A DNA stretch of 64,000 nucleotides from NCBI GenBank assembly GCA_003996215.1, contig QJPP01001617.1, positions 310,001-374,000 on the forward strand, given 5' to 3'. A program made the position numbers and the translations under genes. This stretch comes from Jaltomata sinuosa. Lineage: Eukaryota > Streptophyta > Magnoliopsida > Solanales > Solanaceae. Shown piece after piece: positions 35,657 to 46,490 of the stretch. The notes under the pieces are model-generated. The model was not told the origin of the DNA and did no database searches. It was given only the letters and a program-made list of their open reading frames with translations. Numbering within the stretch: position 1 is the first letter of the stretch; each line of letters opens with the position of its first letter.

Positions 35657-36012
35657 GATTATTACACGTGTCTTTCCATCTAATTTAAGGTACATACGTA
35701 CCAAAAGTTAGACGGCAGGGGCACAAACAAACTAAAAGTATAACGGACGGTATTTACATACTATTTGTCATAGTTCAAGGGTATATATGCCTTTTTTGTA
35801 TTCTATGTGATTAACTTATTTGTGTAATGGCGTTTGAAAACACATGCATAAACTTTTTCTAAATTTTAGTTAATCCATTTTTTGATTTATTTCATCTATA
35901 AAGATGTCTAATAAGAGTATTTTATCATGTGTTCAGGTGCTTAATTAAAATATGTGATAGTTCGAGTATTCAATTAAAAATTATGGGCTATCGATGTATT
36001 CAACCAAACTTT

Positions 36013-36263
36013 TTCATTATTCAAAATCTAACCAATTACGAGATGATATTTCAAGTGATTTAGCCGGTACGGAGGATGGATTACTCACTTGTTTGGTCTT
36101 TACTTTATGGGTCCTATTTTTGACTTTGAGAGTCCTTTTGATTAATTTTTTGCTTTTATTTTTTGAAATTCGAAATAATAGCAGGCATATGTTAAAACAA
36201 GTCAGAACTTTTATCACAATGTTTGGTTTTAGTTGCAGAAGGGTAATTGGTCAAGAGTAATAC
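36013..36263. other. Short spacer between inverted-repeat element and element C
   Basis: AT-rich, no feature recognised. AATAC at 36259-36263 would be the left target duplication of element C, but its partner lies outside the window. Confidence 0.4.
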
Positions 36264-37839
36264 TATCACGCCCCAATCCAACAGGGACATGCAAGAACCA
36301 TATGAGCATCTACTGAACCATATGAATGCTCTTTTCTTCAATGAAACTGACCTGAGAGATTGAATGAGGAAAACTGATATGTTTGGAGGTTTTGACTTAA
36401 TAAAATAAGCCTAAAACTATTCAACGTTCTTCTCCAAATTTCAGACCTAGGGCCTTCTCCTACAAGCTTCAACTTCAGATTCTTTTCAGGTATTATCATC
36501 CACCAGGTATGTGAGTATTCTGTAAGGGTTAGTTCGCCCTTATGCCCAAAACCTCAAGATTTTTCAATAAATCTTCATAATTTTAGAAACTAGGGTTCTC
36601 ACCCTTTTATGCAGATTGTTATGAAAAATTATTCTTATGTTCATTACATGGTTCTCATCCTGTTTTAATGAATAAAATCTCAGTTATATTAATTTACATG
36701 GATTTTTATAATATTTTGAGGAGTCAAGAACTTAGCCTTAATTTACAGTATTTTTTCATATATTAGCTTTCTACAAAATTTAGCCTAGACTACTAGTTTG
36801 AGTTAAAAACAAGAATTCAGCCAAATTTCAAGTTACTACAATATTTCAGAAAAATAATATTTTCAAGCCAGTTTAGTGTTGTTTCAAAAATTCAGAACCT
36901 CAGTTTTAAATGAGCTATTAGTATCCAGTTTGGGAGTAGTACTTAGCACCAAGTTGGACTAGAGTTTAGCGTATCCTCAAGTTCCAGAACTATGTGCCAC
37001 CGTAGGTTATTTAGACCCTCAATTGGGCTTTAGAACTAGTGATCACATTAGCCATGCCTTTATACCCTGGCAAGATATATTGGGTCCTCTCAATGGGGGG
37101 TATACATCAGACTCCACGTTTAGCTCACGTGATTTATGTCGGTTAATAAACTCTCCCACAATATCAGTTTCAGTACAGTACCTCAGGCCCTCAGTTTATG
37201 TTTATTCTCAGTTTTTAGTATGTTTTCAGAATATTCTTGCATTTCAGTTCTTTTATGTATGACTATGTTTTGGACTTATGTGCTATAGTTCAGTCAAGTT
37301 TAAATAGATATCAGTATTTTAGCATGTTTACATATTCAGTCAGCTTTGCATATCCCTCATGCTCAGTACATTTGAAGTACTGACGCATACTCTATGTGAT
37401 GCAACCTATCATGATGCAAACTTAGGTTCTCAGCTTCAGCCGCGTGATTAGTTCGTATCAGTGCCACCTCAGCATCAGTCAGCAGTGATTCCTCATTATC
37501 CGGGGACATATTTCTATGTTTATTGAGTTAGTTAGTTACTTCCATTTTCAGTATTTTAGAGTTAGTTGGGGGCTTATCCCACCAACTCATCAGTGTTAGA
37601 GGCTTTTAGACATAGAGTCAGACTCAGTGGATTTAGTTTGCTTTATTTCCCAGACAGTTATCTTATCTCAAATATTTTCAGCTGAAATTTCTTTAGTTTA
37701 TGTGATTCATTCAGTTATGCTTTTGCTTAATTAGTATTATTTCAGAATTCTTACTGTATGCCAGATTCAGGGTTATCTTGGGGTCACTTTTGATTCTAGG
37801 TCTCGTGTTACATCTAGGGGCTAGCCTCGGAGTGTGATA
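36264..37839 (+). repeat. Element C 5' LTR
   Basis: Starts TATCACGCCCC and ends AGTGTGATA, an inverted terminal pair of the kind seen in Del/Tekay LTRs (TG..CA apparently mutated). The 3' end, GGGGCTAGCCTCGGAGTG, is related to the LTR end of element A. No GC word island was evident, unlike in several other LTRs of the window. Confidence 0.8.
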
Positions 37840-37843
37840 AACT

Positions 37844-37855
37844 TGGTATCAGAGC
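37844..37855 (+). other. Element C primer binding site (initiator Met tRNA)
   Basis: TGGTATCAGAGC, the exact complement expected for the 3' end of initiator Met tRNA, four bases after the LTR. Confidence 0.9.
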
Positions 37856-38052
37856 ATCAGGTTCAAGAGTCCTAGGGTGTCTGAAAGCCGCACTAAGTAG
37901 AGTCTTTTTAATGGGTGTGAAGCGCGCCACACTTATGAGGGAGAGGCTACGAGGTGTTTTAAGAAAAACATCACTTCTTTCATTATCCTTGTCGTGCGAT
38001 GGAGTTTAATTCAGTAACTCCTCTCTAATCTTTTCATTATGCATTTTAGATC

Positions 38053-39200
38053 ATGCCTTCTTGTAGAGCTAACACTCGCAATGCTAACGCTAATCCTCCA
38101 ACCCCGAACCATGAGGTTACGAATGTGGAGTTCAATAATGCGATCTAGTTGTTGGCTCAGACCATAGCCAATCAAGCTAATCAGCAGGCCTTAGTTCCTG
38201 CAAACCCAAATGGTGGATCTGCTGCATCCCGAGTTCGAGATTTTGTTCGTATGAATCCGCCAGAGTTTCTAGGGTTGATGGTTGGTGAAGACCCACAGAA
38301 TTTCATTGATGAGATCAAAAAGATTCTTGAGGTGATGCAAGTGACTGGTGCTGATAGTGTTGAGTTAGCATCCTATAAACTCAATAACGTGGCTCATATT
38401 TGGTTCACTCAGTGGAAGGACAACAGGGGTGTGAATGCAGCTCCTGTGACATGGGATTGTTTTACTGGAGATTTTTGGACAGGTTCTTCTCGAGGGAGTT
38501 GAGGGAGGCTAGGGCCTAAGAGTTTATTAATTTGAGGCAAGGATCAACGTCAGTCCAGGAGTATGGGTTGAATTTCACTCAATTTTCTAGGTATGCCCTA
38601 TCAATGGTGGCCGATCTAAAGGCACAAATGGGCAAGTTCTTGTATGGGGTATCCAATTTGGTGAAAATAGAGTGCAGAAATGCTATGTTATTGGGTGATA
38701 TGGATATCTCTAGACTGATGAACCATGCTCAGCAGGTTGAGGAAGATAAGCTTAAGAAAATAGTTGGGGAGAACAAAAAGGCCAGGACAGACAATTATGA
38801 ATATTCTTAGCAGAGGCCGGGAAGTGGGAATCACTCATTGTTTTAGCGAAGGACTTCATCCCCAGCACCCTCATCAGCTAGTGCTCCATCTCCCAGACTT
38901 CGACAGGACCATAAAATGAGAGCAACAAGATCTAAGTCATAAGGCAGTGTTTTAGATAACTGCATTTTCCCAGCCTACCCCAAGTGCGGTAGGAATCATC
39001 CAGGTGAGTGTTTTGCTGGTAGAGAGCGGTGTTTTAGGTGTGTTTAGCTTGGACATAGGTTAAAGGAGTGCCCCTCCGCCAGGTAGCGACAGGGAGGTAA
39101 CAGAGCTCAGTCTACCACTTCAGCAGCTCCAGCAGGTCGCACAACTCAGCAGGGTACTACCTCTGGCACAGGCGGCGGTCAGCGTCATAACCGTCTCTAT
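38053..39200 (+). pseudogene. Element C gag
   Basis: Starts ATG 38053 (MPSCRANTRNANANPPTP). The capsid-like domain is clear: SAASRVRDFVRMNPPEFLGL, EDPQNFIDEIKKILEVMQV, ELASYKLNNVAHIWFTQWKD, then after a frameshift near 38490 STSVQEYGLNFTQFSRYALS and ECRNAMLLGDMDISRLM. A zinc knuckle follows at about 39025-39075 (CFRCV, a stop, then LGHRLKECPS). Stops at about 38146 and 38808 and inside the knuckle, plus the frameshift, make it non-functional. Confidence 0.9.
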
Positions 39201-39463
39201 GCAATTTCTTTATTTCAGGATCAGGAGAGTTTACCGGACATAGTCACTGGTATGTTATCAATTTTCTCTCTTGACATTTATGCTCTGTCAGATCCAGGGG
39301 GCTTCACTATCTTTTGTAACCCCATATGTTGCATATAAATTAAGTGTCAGTCCTGAAAAACTCTTAAACCCCATCCCAGTCTCCACTCCCATTGGTGATT
39401 CAGTCCTAGCTAAGAGGGTGTGTAGAGATTGCCCAGTTTTAGTCCTTCATAAAATCACCTTAG
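39201..39463 (+). pseudogene. Element C protease, first part
   Basis: Encodes RLYAISLFQDQESLPDIVTG, then the active-site region in a shifted frame (ALSDPGG and, in the next frame, GASLSFVTPYVAYKLSVSPE). This is the DPGASLSF type of chromovirus retropepsin with a one-base shift across the active site. The end VCRDCPVLVLHKITL is cut at 39463 by element D. Confidence 0.85.
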
Positions 39464-39725
39464 TGTCACACCCCTATTTTTTCATCCCACCCCTGCTAAA
39501 AGAGTGTGTAGTTTGAAAAAGAGTTTTTCCAATTGAAGTGACATTTTGAAAAGGGATTGTTTTGCTTACAGAGTCGCCACTTGGAATTGAGTTTTGGTGT
39601 TCCAAGTTACCTTATTGAATCTCCAATCAAAAGGAAAGTTTGACTCTTTAATATATTGGTCTGTGAACTAGAAATCTGGATAAGGAATTCTGTTGACCGA
39701 GGGAAAGGTGTGAGGCACCCCTCGA

Positions 39726-41856
39726 TGTAACGACTGGGTCCTTTGTTATGGGTAGTCCGATTGTGCCAAGTTTTAGAGTTAGAAAACTCCGGGTTTGGGA
39801 GTTTGAAATTCTGGGCTAGGCTAGCCTCGACCAGTTTTGAAGTGAGGTGGAGTCTAGGGAAATCCGAGTAAGGATTGGTCGATGTGTCTTGTGTTAAGCT
39901 AGTCTTCCACGTAGCCAAGACATAAAGGAGTCTGGGAGACTTTTTGGGATCGAATTTGGGTAAGTAGAACTTCCGGAATCGCGTTTGACGTGAAGGGGTT
40001 ATTTCGGGTCGTCGGGGGAAGCAAGTGTGTTGTAAAATGTCCAAAACTGGGAAATTTCTGAACATTCTGTCCGTGACGAGCGCAAACGTCTGCGGTAGCG
40101 GCCTCCACTATAGCATTGGAAAATACCTCTATAGCGGAGGCAGTCCGCTATAGCGAAGCGGGGACTGCTATAGCGGACCGATGATATTTTAATGCAGAAA
40201 CATTCCCCAAAAATATTAAGTTTTCACAACTTCATTTTGGGAGAAGGGCTAGGCGATTCTAGGCGTTTTTCCTCCTTTTTCCTTCGAATTTTTTCCCTAA
40301 GGTAAGGTTTCTACTCCCCAATCTTTGTACTACGTTTCTTATGAGGTAGAATTGCTAGGAGGGAACTTGGGGAAAGGTTAAAATAACCTAGGAATGGTAG
40401 AATCCGAGGAAGGAAGGGGATTCCAAGCATGAATGTTCTTGGGCATTGTTAAAAGTATGTTATTATGATCATAGATTGTAAAATTCTCTATTTTTATCCG
40501 TAAAAGTGATAGAAGTAGGTGAATTAACGATGTAAAAGCCCGGAAGGGTGGGATGATCATGGGTGGCCTGGGTTTTGGAGATTTGGTGTAATCCAGGTAC
40601 TGTGCAGGCCTTGTGTGTTAATTGTATGTACTTGTGTGTTATTTTTGACCAAGAACGAGAAAGGAATCCGGAACACGGGAAAGCTCGGGTTGAATAGAGC
40701 TTGGATCATTTCAAGGTAGGTGATGGCTTACAATTTTTGTGAATGTTGTATATTCTTGTACTCATATCTAAGTGTTAGTATGAATTACATTGCTTAGGGA
40801 AGTTGTGTAGAATGTCTAAGGTTCCTGCTTTACAGTCTATGATTTGAACGGTGTTTGCTTATTGGTTTACAAGTTGTTTGATCATCTATTTGACTGTGGG
40901 TTGTTGACATTCGGTTGGCTTGGGTACCACGCCTGGTACAGGTATAACAAATGGTTAGCTCGGGTACCACGCCTGGTACAAGAATACTAACAGTTTGCTC
41001 GGGTACAACACATGGTACGGGTTTACTTTTGTTGCATCATTGCATTTTATTGTTGTGTTGCATTGACTGGTATTGGTTCTGTGAGTGGACCGGGCTGCTT
41101 ATTGAAATGTGTTATTGGTTTGGTGACCCTTGAGCGGCCGAGAAATTATGTTTAACTGTTGTGTTAGTCTTGGTTTAGGTCGGGTTGTTCATTGACATTT
41201 TGTGTTGTCTAGAGGGGATCCCTGGGTGGGTACGGGCTAGACGGAAAGGCATAGTTAATGGTATATGGTTGTGTCTTAGAGTATAGGTGGTGGATTTCAC
41301 GCGGGACAAGCTAAGTAGAGACTTGTAGTCCAGGTGTGTCTGTTGATATTATTGCATGTCTTTCATACCTCTTACTTGATATTGTCGTACTGTTTATACA
41401 CTGTTTATTTGAAAACTGACTGATGATCCTACCAGTACACAGTGGTGGTGTACTGATACTGCACTTGCTTTTATTTTGGTGAGTACATGAATTTTTCCAG
41501 CGGCTGAGACACGACCTCATCTATAGCACCGGCAATTTCTGACTTCAAGGGTGAGCTGCTTGATCAAGCTACCTTGGATTTATCTCTAGAGTTTCAGCGC
41601 AGTTGTTTCGGGTTAAAACTACTTTCGTATTTCTTTTTGGGGTTGCATCCCCATACTCTAGATATTGGTAGTAATGTTTGGTACTGCGACTTTCAGTTTC
41701 TAGGGGGATTTTCCGCAGGATGATATTAATGCTATAGTTCTTTACTTATTTAATTGCTAGTTTACTTCTGTTTGCTGATTTTAGGCTGCTAGTCTAGGCA
41801 AAGGGTTGAACTCTATTGGTTCGCTCATCCGGGAGTTGGGTAGGTGCCACTCACGA
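39726..41856 (+). repeat. Element B LTR1 (3' end deleted)
   Basis: Starts TGTAACGACTGGG and matches LTR2 and LTR3, but stops after CTCACGATGGTC and lacks the terminal TGGGTCGTGACA. It has fewer GCTATAGC words (40085-40182) than the other two. Three GGTACCACGCCTGGTAC-type units lie at 40922-41020. Confidence 0.9.
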
Positions 41857-42800
41857 TGGTCCTCAGGCCTTAGATACTCAGCCAGCGGGTACTACAACAT
41901 CTAGGATGGATGAAGCTTCAGGTACGAACGATTTCTTCAGGACAATGCTAGGTCCCGTGATGACAGGGAATGAACATGAGTTATTGACTAAGTTCCTTAA
42001 GCTGAAACCTCTGACGTTTCAGGGTACAGACAAGGAGGATGCCTATAAATTCATCTTGGATAGCTATGAGAGGTTGCACAAGTTGGGTATTGTACGTCAG
42101 CATGGGGTTGAGTATGTCACTTTTCAGCTGTAGGGTGATGCCAAGAAGTGGTGGAGGTCTCATGTTGAGAGTCGGTCTTTTGTTCTACCTTCACTGACTT
42201 GGGAGCAGTTCCACGCATTGTTTCTAGAGAAGTACATTCCCCGTACTTTGAGGGACCAGGAGAAAGATGAGTTTTCGAACTTGGAGTAGGGTAGCATGTT
42301 GGTCTCATCTTATGAGGCTAAGTTCCATGCGTTGTCTCATTTTGCTACACAGATGTTGGGTTCCGAGGAGGAACGGGTTCGGTTGTTCGTCAAGGGTCTG
42401 AATACTGAACTGCAGGTACTATCAGTGCACATGACTTCTTCAGGAAAGGGCTTCAATGAGGTGGTTGATTATGTTAAGAAGTTAGAGGGAGTCAAGCAGG
42501 CGGGGCAGGCTAAGGCTTTAGCCAAGAAGCCCCGAAATGAGGGAAACTATGGTGGTTCATACTCCAGGGGCCAAAATCAGCAGGCTTACTCCGCCCGTGC
42601 TATTCAGTCAACTCTACCAGCTAATATAGGTGGTTGTCAGGGAGCTCAGTCTTCAGCTCCTAGAGGCCAGAGAGCGTCTTATACATCAGCTAGCAGGCCT
42701 GCACTTGACCGTGGTTGCTTCCATTATGGTGAGCTGGGCCACTTTAAGAGGGAGTGTCCATATAAGTAGGCAGGTAATCAGGGTCAGTAGCAGACTAGAG
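41857..42800 (+). pseudogene. Element B1 gag
   Basis: Joined directly to the truncated LTR1: CTCAGGCCTTAGATACTCAG matches 49253-49269 in B2, so about 580 bases of LTR end, leader and gag start are missing. The frame then reads LLTKFLKLKPLTFQGTDKED, YERLHKLGIVRQHGVEYVTF, LTWEQFHALFLEKYIPRTLR, and a zinc knuckle CFHYGELGHFKRECPYK at about 42717-42767. In-frame TAG codons at 42131, about 42287, 42767 and 42788 interrupt an otherwise open frame. At 42131, B2 keeps CAG. Confidence 0.9.
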
Positions 42801-43420
42801 TAGTGGTCTCGGCAGGTAGAGGCGGTAATGCTAGGGGTCATCCACAGGGTGGGCGAGGTAATTTTCAAGGAGGTCAGAGAGACAGGGGGAACGGCGGCAC
42901 ATGCAGGGGTTTGGCGCAGCCGACCTGGGAAGTTGCCCGAATTGATGATCGGGCTTATTGCTATGCTTTTCCAGGGAGGACCGAGGTGGAAGCCTCAGAT
43001 GCGGTGATCACAGGTACCATTCTTGTCTGCGATAAAATGGCTTCGGTATTATTTGACCCAGGTTCTACATATTCTTATGTGTTTGTGAGTTTTGCATTGG
43101 GGATGGATTTGATTTGTGATATCCTTGATTCCCCTATCCATGTTTCTACCCCGGTTGGAGAGTCTGTGATATTGACTCATGTATATCGTGACTATTTTGT
43201 TGTGTTTGTAGGGTTGCATACTTGGGTAGACTTGGTAATTCTAGATATGGCTGATTTTGATATTATCTTGGGTATGACCTGACTATCTTCTTATCATGTT
43301 GTGTTGAACTGTAACACCAAGACTATGGCTTTAGATATTCCGGGTAAGGATAGACTAGAGTGGGAGGGTGTGTAACCTAAGCCAGTTAAGAAAATATCAT
43401 TTGTTCAGGCTAGGAATCTA
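42801..43420 (+). pseudogene. Element B1 protease
   Basis: Continues in the gag frame. VLFDPGSTYSYVFVSFAL carries the DPG active site and ILDMADFDIILGM the second conserved block, which ends in TGA at 43280 where relatives have the Trp of GMDWLS. A further TAA lies at 43373. Upstream is a glycine- and arginine-rich linker (GRGNFQGGQRDRGN). Confidence 0.88.
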
Positions 43421-44330
43421 GTGGGGAGGGGGTGTCTAGCCTTCTTGACTCATCTCCGAGATGATAGTGTGGAGTCCCCGCCTATTGAGTCAGTTCCAGT
43501 GGTTTCTGAATTTTTAGAGGTGTTTCCAGCGGACTTGCCTGGTATGCCTCCGAAATGGGATATAGATTTTTGTATTGATTTGGAGCCAGACACTCGTCCC
43601 ATTTCCATTCCTCTGTATCGTATGGCTCTGACAGAGTTAAGGGAACTTAAGACTCAGCTGTAGAAACTCCTAGATAAGGGATTTATACGTCCCAGTGCTT
43701 CACCTTGGGGTGCTCTGATTTTATTTGTAAAGAAGAAGGATGGTAGTATGCCGATGTGCATGGATTATAGGCAGTTGAACAAGGTGACCATCCGAAATAA
43801 GTACCGTCTACCCCGTATAGATGATTTATTTGACCAGCTTCAGGGTGCATCAGTGTTTTCAAAAATCGACTTGAGGTCGGGGTACTATCAGTTAAAGATT
43901 AGGCCTGAGAACATTCCAAAAACTGCTTTTCGGACTCGGTGTGGACATTACGATTTTCTAGTAATGTCGTTTGGTTTGACCAATGCGCCGACAACATTCA
44001 TGAGTTTGATGAATGGGGTGTTTAAGTCCTACTTGGATTCCTTCGTTATTGTGTTCATCAATGATATTTTGATCTACTCTAAGAGTAGGGAGGAGCATGC
44101 TAATCATCTTCGTGTTGTGTTGGATATCTTGAGACACCAAAAGCTTTATGCAAAATTCACTAAGTGTGAGTTTTGGTTGACTTCCGTGGAATTCTTGGGG
44201 TATGTAGTGTCATAAGGGAGGGGGGGTGATGGTGGATCCCTAGAAAATTGAGGCAGTCAAGAGTTGGGTTCGGCCTAGCTCTGTGACAGAGGTGAGGAGT
44301 TTTGTTGGGCTTAGGGAGTAAACCGGAGGT
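43421..44330 (+). pseudogene. Element B1 reverse transcriptase with altered active site
   Basis: Same frame as gag and protease: PVVSEFLEVFPADLPGMPP, a TAG at 43661, LLDKGFIRPSASPWGA, MDYRQLNKVTIRNKYRLPRI, FSKIDLRSGYYQLKI, VMSFGLTNAPTTFMSLMNG. The catalytic motif reads FINDIL instead of FIDDIL, so one of the two catalytic Asp is Asn. The frame ends in TAA at 44213, followed by a run of eight G, where a frameshift occurs. The connection region follows, also broken. Confidence 0.9.
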
Positions 44331-44986
44331 TTGTTAAGAATTTTGCTTCTATTGCTACACACCTGACAAGGCTGACACAGAAGGATGTACCATTCGTGTG
44401 GTCTGACAAGTGCGAGGAGATCTTCCAAAAGCTCAAGACACTTTTGACCATAGCCCCTATTTTGTCCTTGCCAGTTGAAGGTAAAGACTTTGTTGTTTAC
44501 TGTGATGCTTTACATTCTGGTTTAGGTGCTTTGTTGATGTAGGATAGGAATGTGATAGCCTATGAATCCAGGAAGTTGAAGGTGCATGAGAGGAATTACC
44601 CGACTCACGACTTAGAGTTGGCAGCGGTGGTTTTTGCATTAAAAATTTGGAGACACTACCTTTATGGTGTCAAGTGTGAGGTATTCACAGATCATCACAG
44701 TCTGCAGCACGTATTCACTCAGAATGATTTGAATATGAGGCAGATAAGGTGGATGGAGCTATTAAAGGACTATGATGTGACCATTCAGTACCATCCAGGT
44801 AAGGCTAATGTGGTGGCAGACGCATTAAGCTGGAAAACTGTTAGCATGGGTAGCTTGGCTTGTTTGGGGGTGTCCAAACGACCACTAGCTAAGGAAATTC
44901 GGGCTTTGGAGGCCAAGTTCATGCACTTGGGTGTTTCTATCAAGGTGGGTTATTGGCCAGCATTGAGGTCAAGGCCACCTTCATAG
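44331..44986 (+). pseudogene. Element B1 RNase H
   Basis: FVVYCDALHSGLGALLM, then a TAG at about 44540, then IAYESRKLKVHERNYPTHDL, LYGVKCEVFTDHHSLQHVFT, RWMELLKDYDVTIQYHPGKA. The acidic residues of the fold are readable in order. The domain ends in a shifted frame at about 44950. Confidence 0.9.
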
Positions 44987-45960
44987 AGGAAATAAAGGTG
45001 AAACTATTTCAGGATCCGAAACTGAGTAAGTTGTTAGGTAAGGCAATATACGAGGAGTCCAGAGACGTTATCCTAGACTTTGGTGGTTTGTTGCATTTCA
45101 GAGAGAGGATTTGTGTTCCTCGGGTAGATGATATGATTCCAAAAATCCTGGCAGAAGCTCATGGTTCGCAGTACTCAATTCATCCGGGTGTGACTAAAAT
45201 GTACAGGAACTTGAGGCAGCGTTAGTGATGGCCCGAAATGAAAAAGGACATAGTTGATTTTGTGTCCAAATGTTAGAACTGCCAGCAGGTAAAGTACGAA
45301 CATCAGAGACATGCAGGACTACTTCAGAGAATGCCAATTCTAGAGTGGAAGTGGGAAAGGATAGCATGGATTTCATGGTGGGTCTTCCCAAGACATTGGG
45401 GAAGTATGACTTAATTTGGGTCATTGTTGACAGGCTGACCAAGTGCGCTCATTTCATTTCGGTCAGGGTATATTACAATTCGCAGCAATTGGCTAAGATC
45501 TACGTGAAGGATATTGTGATACTGCATGGGGTACCACTGTCTATCATTTCAGACAGGGGTACGCAGTTTACTTCAAAGTTTTGGGGCAAGCTACATGAAG
45601 AGTTGGGTACATAACTCACTTTTAGCACAACTATCCATCCTCAGACTGATGGTCAGTCGAAGAGGACAATCCAAGTATTGGAGGACATTCAAAGAGCATG
45701 TGTGATGGACTTCGGGGGTCATTGGGACCAGTTTCTACCATTGTGCGAATTCTCATACAACAATAGCTACGACTCCAGTATTGACATGGCACCGTTCGAG
45801 GCATTGTATGGGAGGAACTGCAGATCACTGGTTGGGTGGTTTGAGAAAGGCGATGTAAATCCTCTGGGCGTAGACTTAGTGAAAGAAGCGCAGGAAAAGG
45901 TAAGGGGCATTCATACCAAGTTGATGGCTGTTCAAAGCATGTAGAAGGAGTATCCAGATC
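44953..45960 (+). pseudogene. Element B1 integrase
   Basis: The linker and zinc-binding region reads LLHFRERICVPRVDDM, AEAHGSQYSIHPGVTKMYRN. The core, in another frame, reads DSMDFMVGLPKTLGKYDLIW (first Asp), LHGVPLSIISDRGTQFTSKF (second Asp), and after a TAA near 45613 TIHPQTDGQSKRTIQVLEDI (third acidic residue) and YGRNCRSLVGWFEKGD. Frame changes separate the pieces and a TAG at 45942 ends the open part. Confidence 0.9.
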
Positions 45961-46490
45961 ACAAGGTCTGAGACATGGACTTTCAGGCTGGTGAACAGGT
46001 ATTGTTGAAGGTGTCACCAATGAAAGGTGTTATGCAGTTTGGTAAGAAGGGAAAGCTTAGCCCTCGGTTCATTGGTCCGTTTGAAGTTTTTGAAATTGTG
46101 GGGCCAGTTGGCTTATAAGTTAGCACTGCCACCTAGTATGTCGAGCGTCCATCCGGTATTCTATGTATCCATGCTTAAGCGATACCATGGGGATGGGGAT
46201 TACATCATCAAGTAGGATGAGGTATTGTTTGATAAGGATCTTCGTTATGAAGAGGAACCAGTTTTGATTCTGGCTCGGGACATTCGAAGGTTGAGGACAA
46301 AGGTGATTGATATGATGAAGGTTCAGTGGAAGCATCATCTGGTTGAGGAAGCCACTTGGGAAATCGAGAAAGACAAGCAGGACAAGTACCTCAACTGTTT
46401 GAGGATTCAAGTACTACATTTTCCTTCTTTTATTTTCGTAATTTTAGGTTTGATCATTCGGGGACGAACGATGGGTAAATTGGTATCTGT
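45961..46490 (+). pseudogene. Element B1 integrase C-terminus and chromodomain
   Basis: Reads QVLLKVSPMKGVM-like text, LSPRFIGPFEV, HPVFYVSMLKRYHGDGDYII, a TAG at about 46213 where B2 has TGG, then RDIRRLRTKVIDMMKVQWKH and ATWEIEKDKQDKY, a chromodomain. It ends with the GGGGACGAACGATGGGTAAA stretch before LTR2. Confidence 0.88.

Larger units (their letters stand above)
33117..36012. mobile_element. Large terminal-inverted-repeat element carrying a gene-like fragment (Pack-MULE-like)
   Basis: The left end region (about 33117-33470) is an inverted copy of the right end (about 35690-36012). The left 'catatataccctcgaatta' to 'gtatgtaaatatcgtgtgtt' stretch pairs with the right-hand block 35735-35795. 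The ATTAAGCACCTAAACAT block at 33160 pairs with 35930-35947. The arms are about 300-350 bases and diverged. Inside are a complete MITE (33503-33749), AT-rich filler and a gene-like 5' fragment (35459-35656). Long arms with host-derived filler fit a Mutator-like element. No transposase was seen, and exact ends and target duplication were not resolved. Confidence 0.6.
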
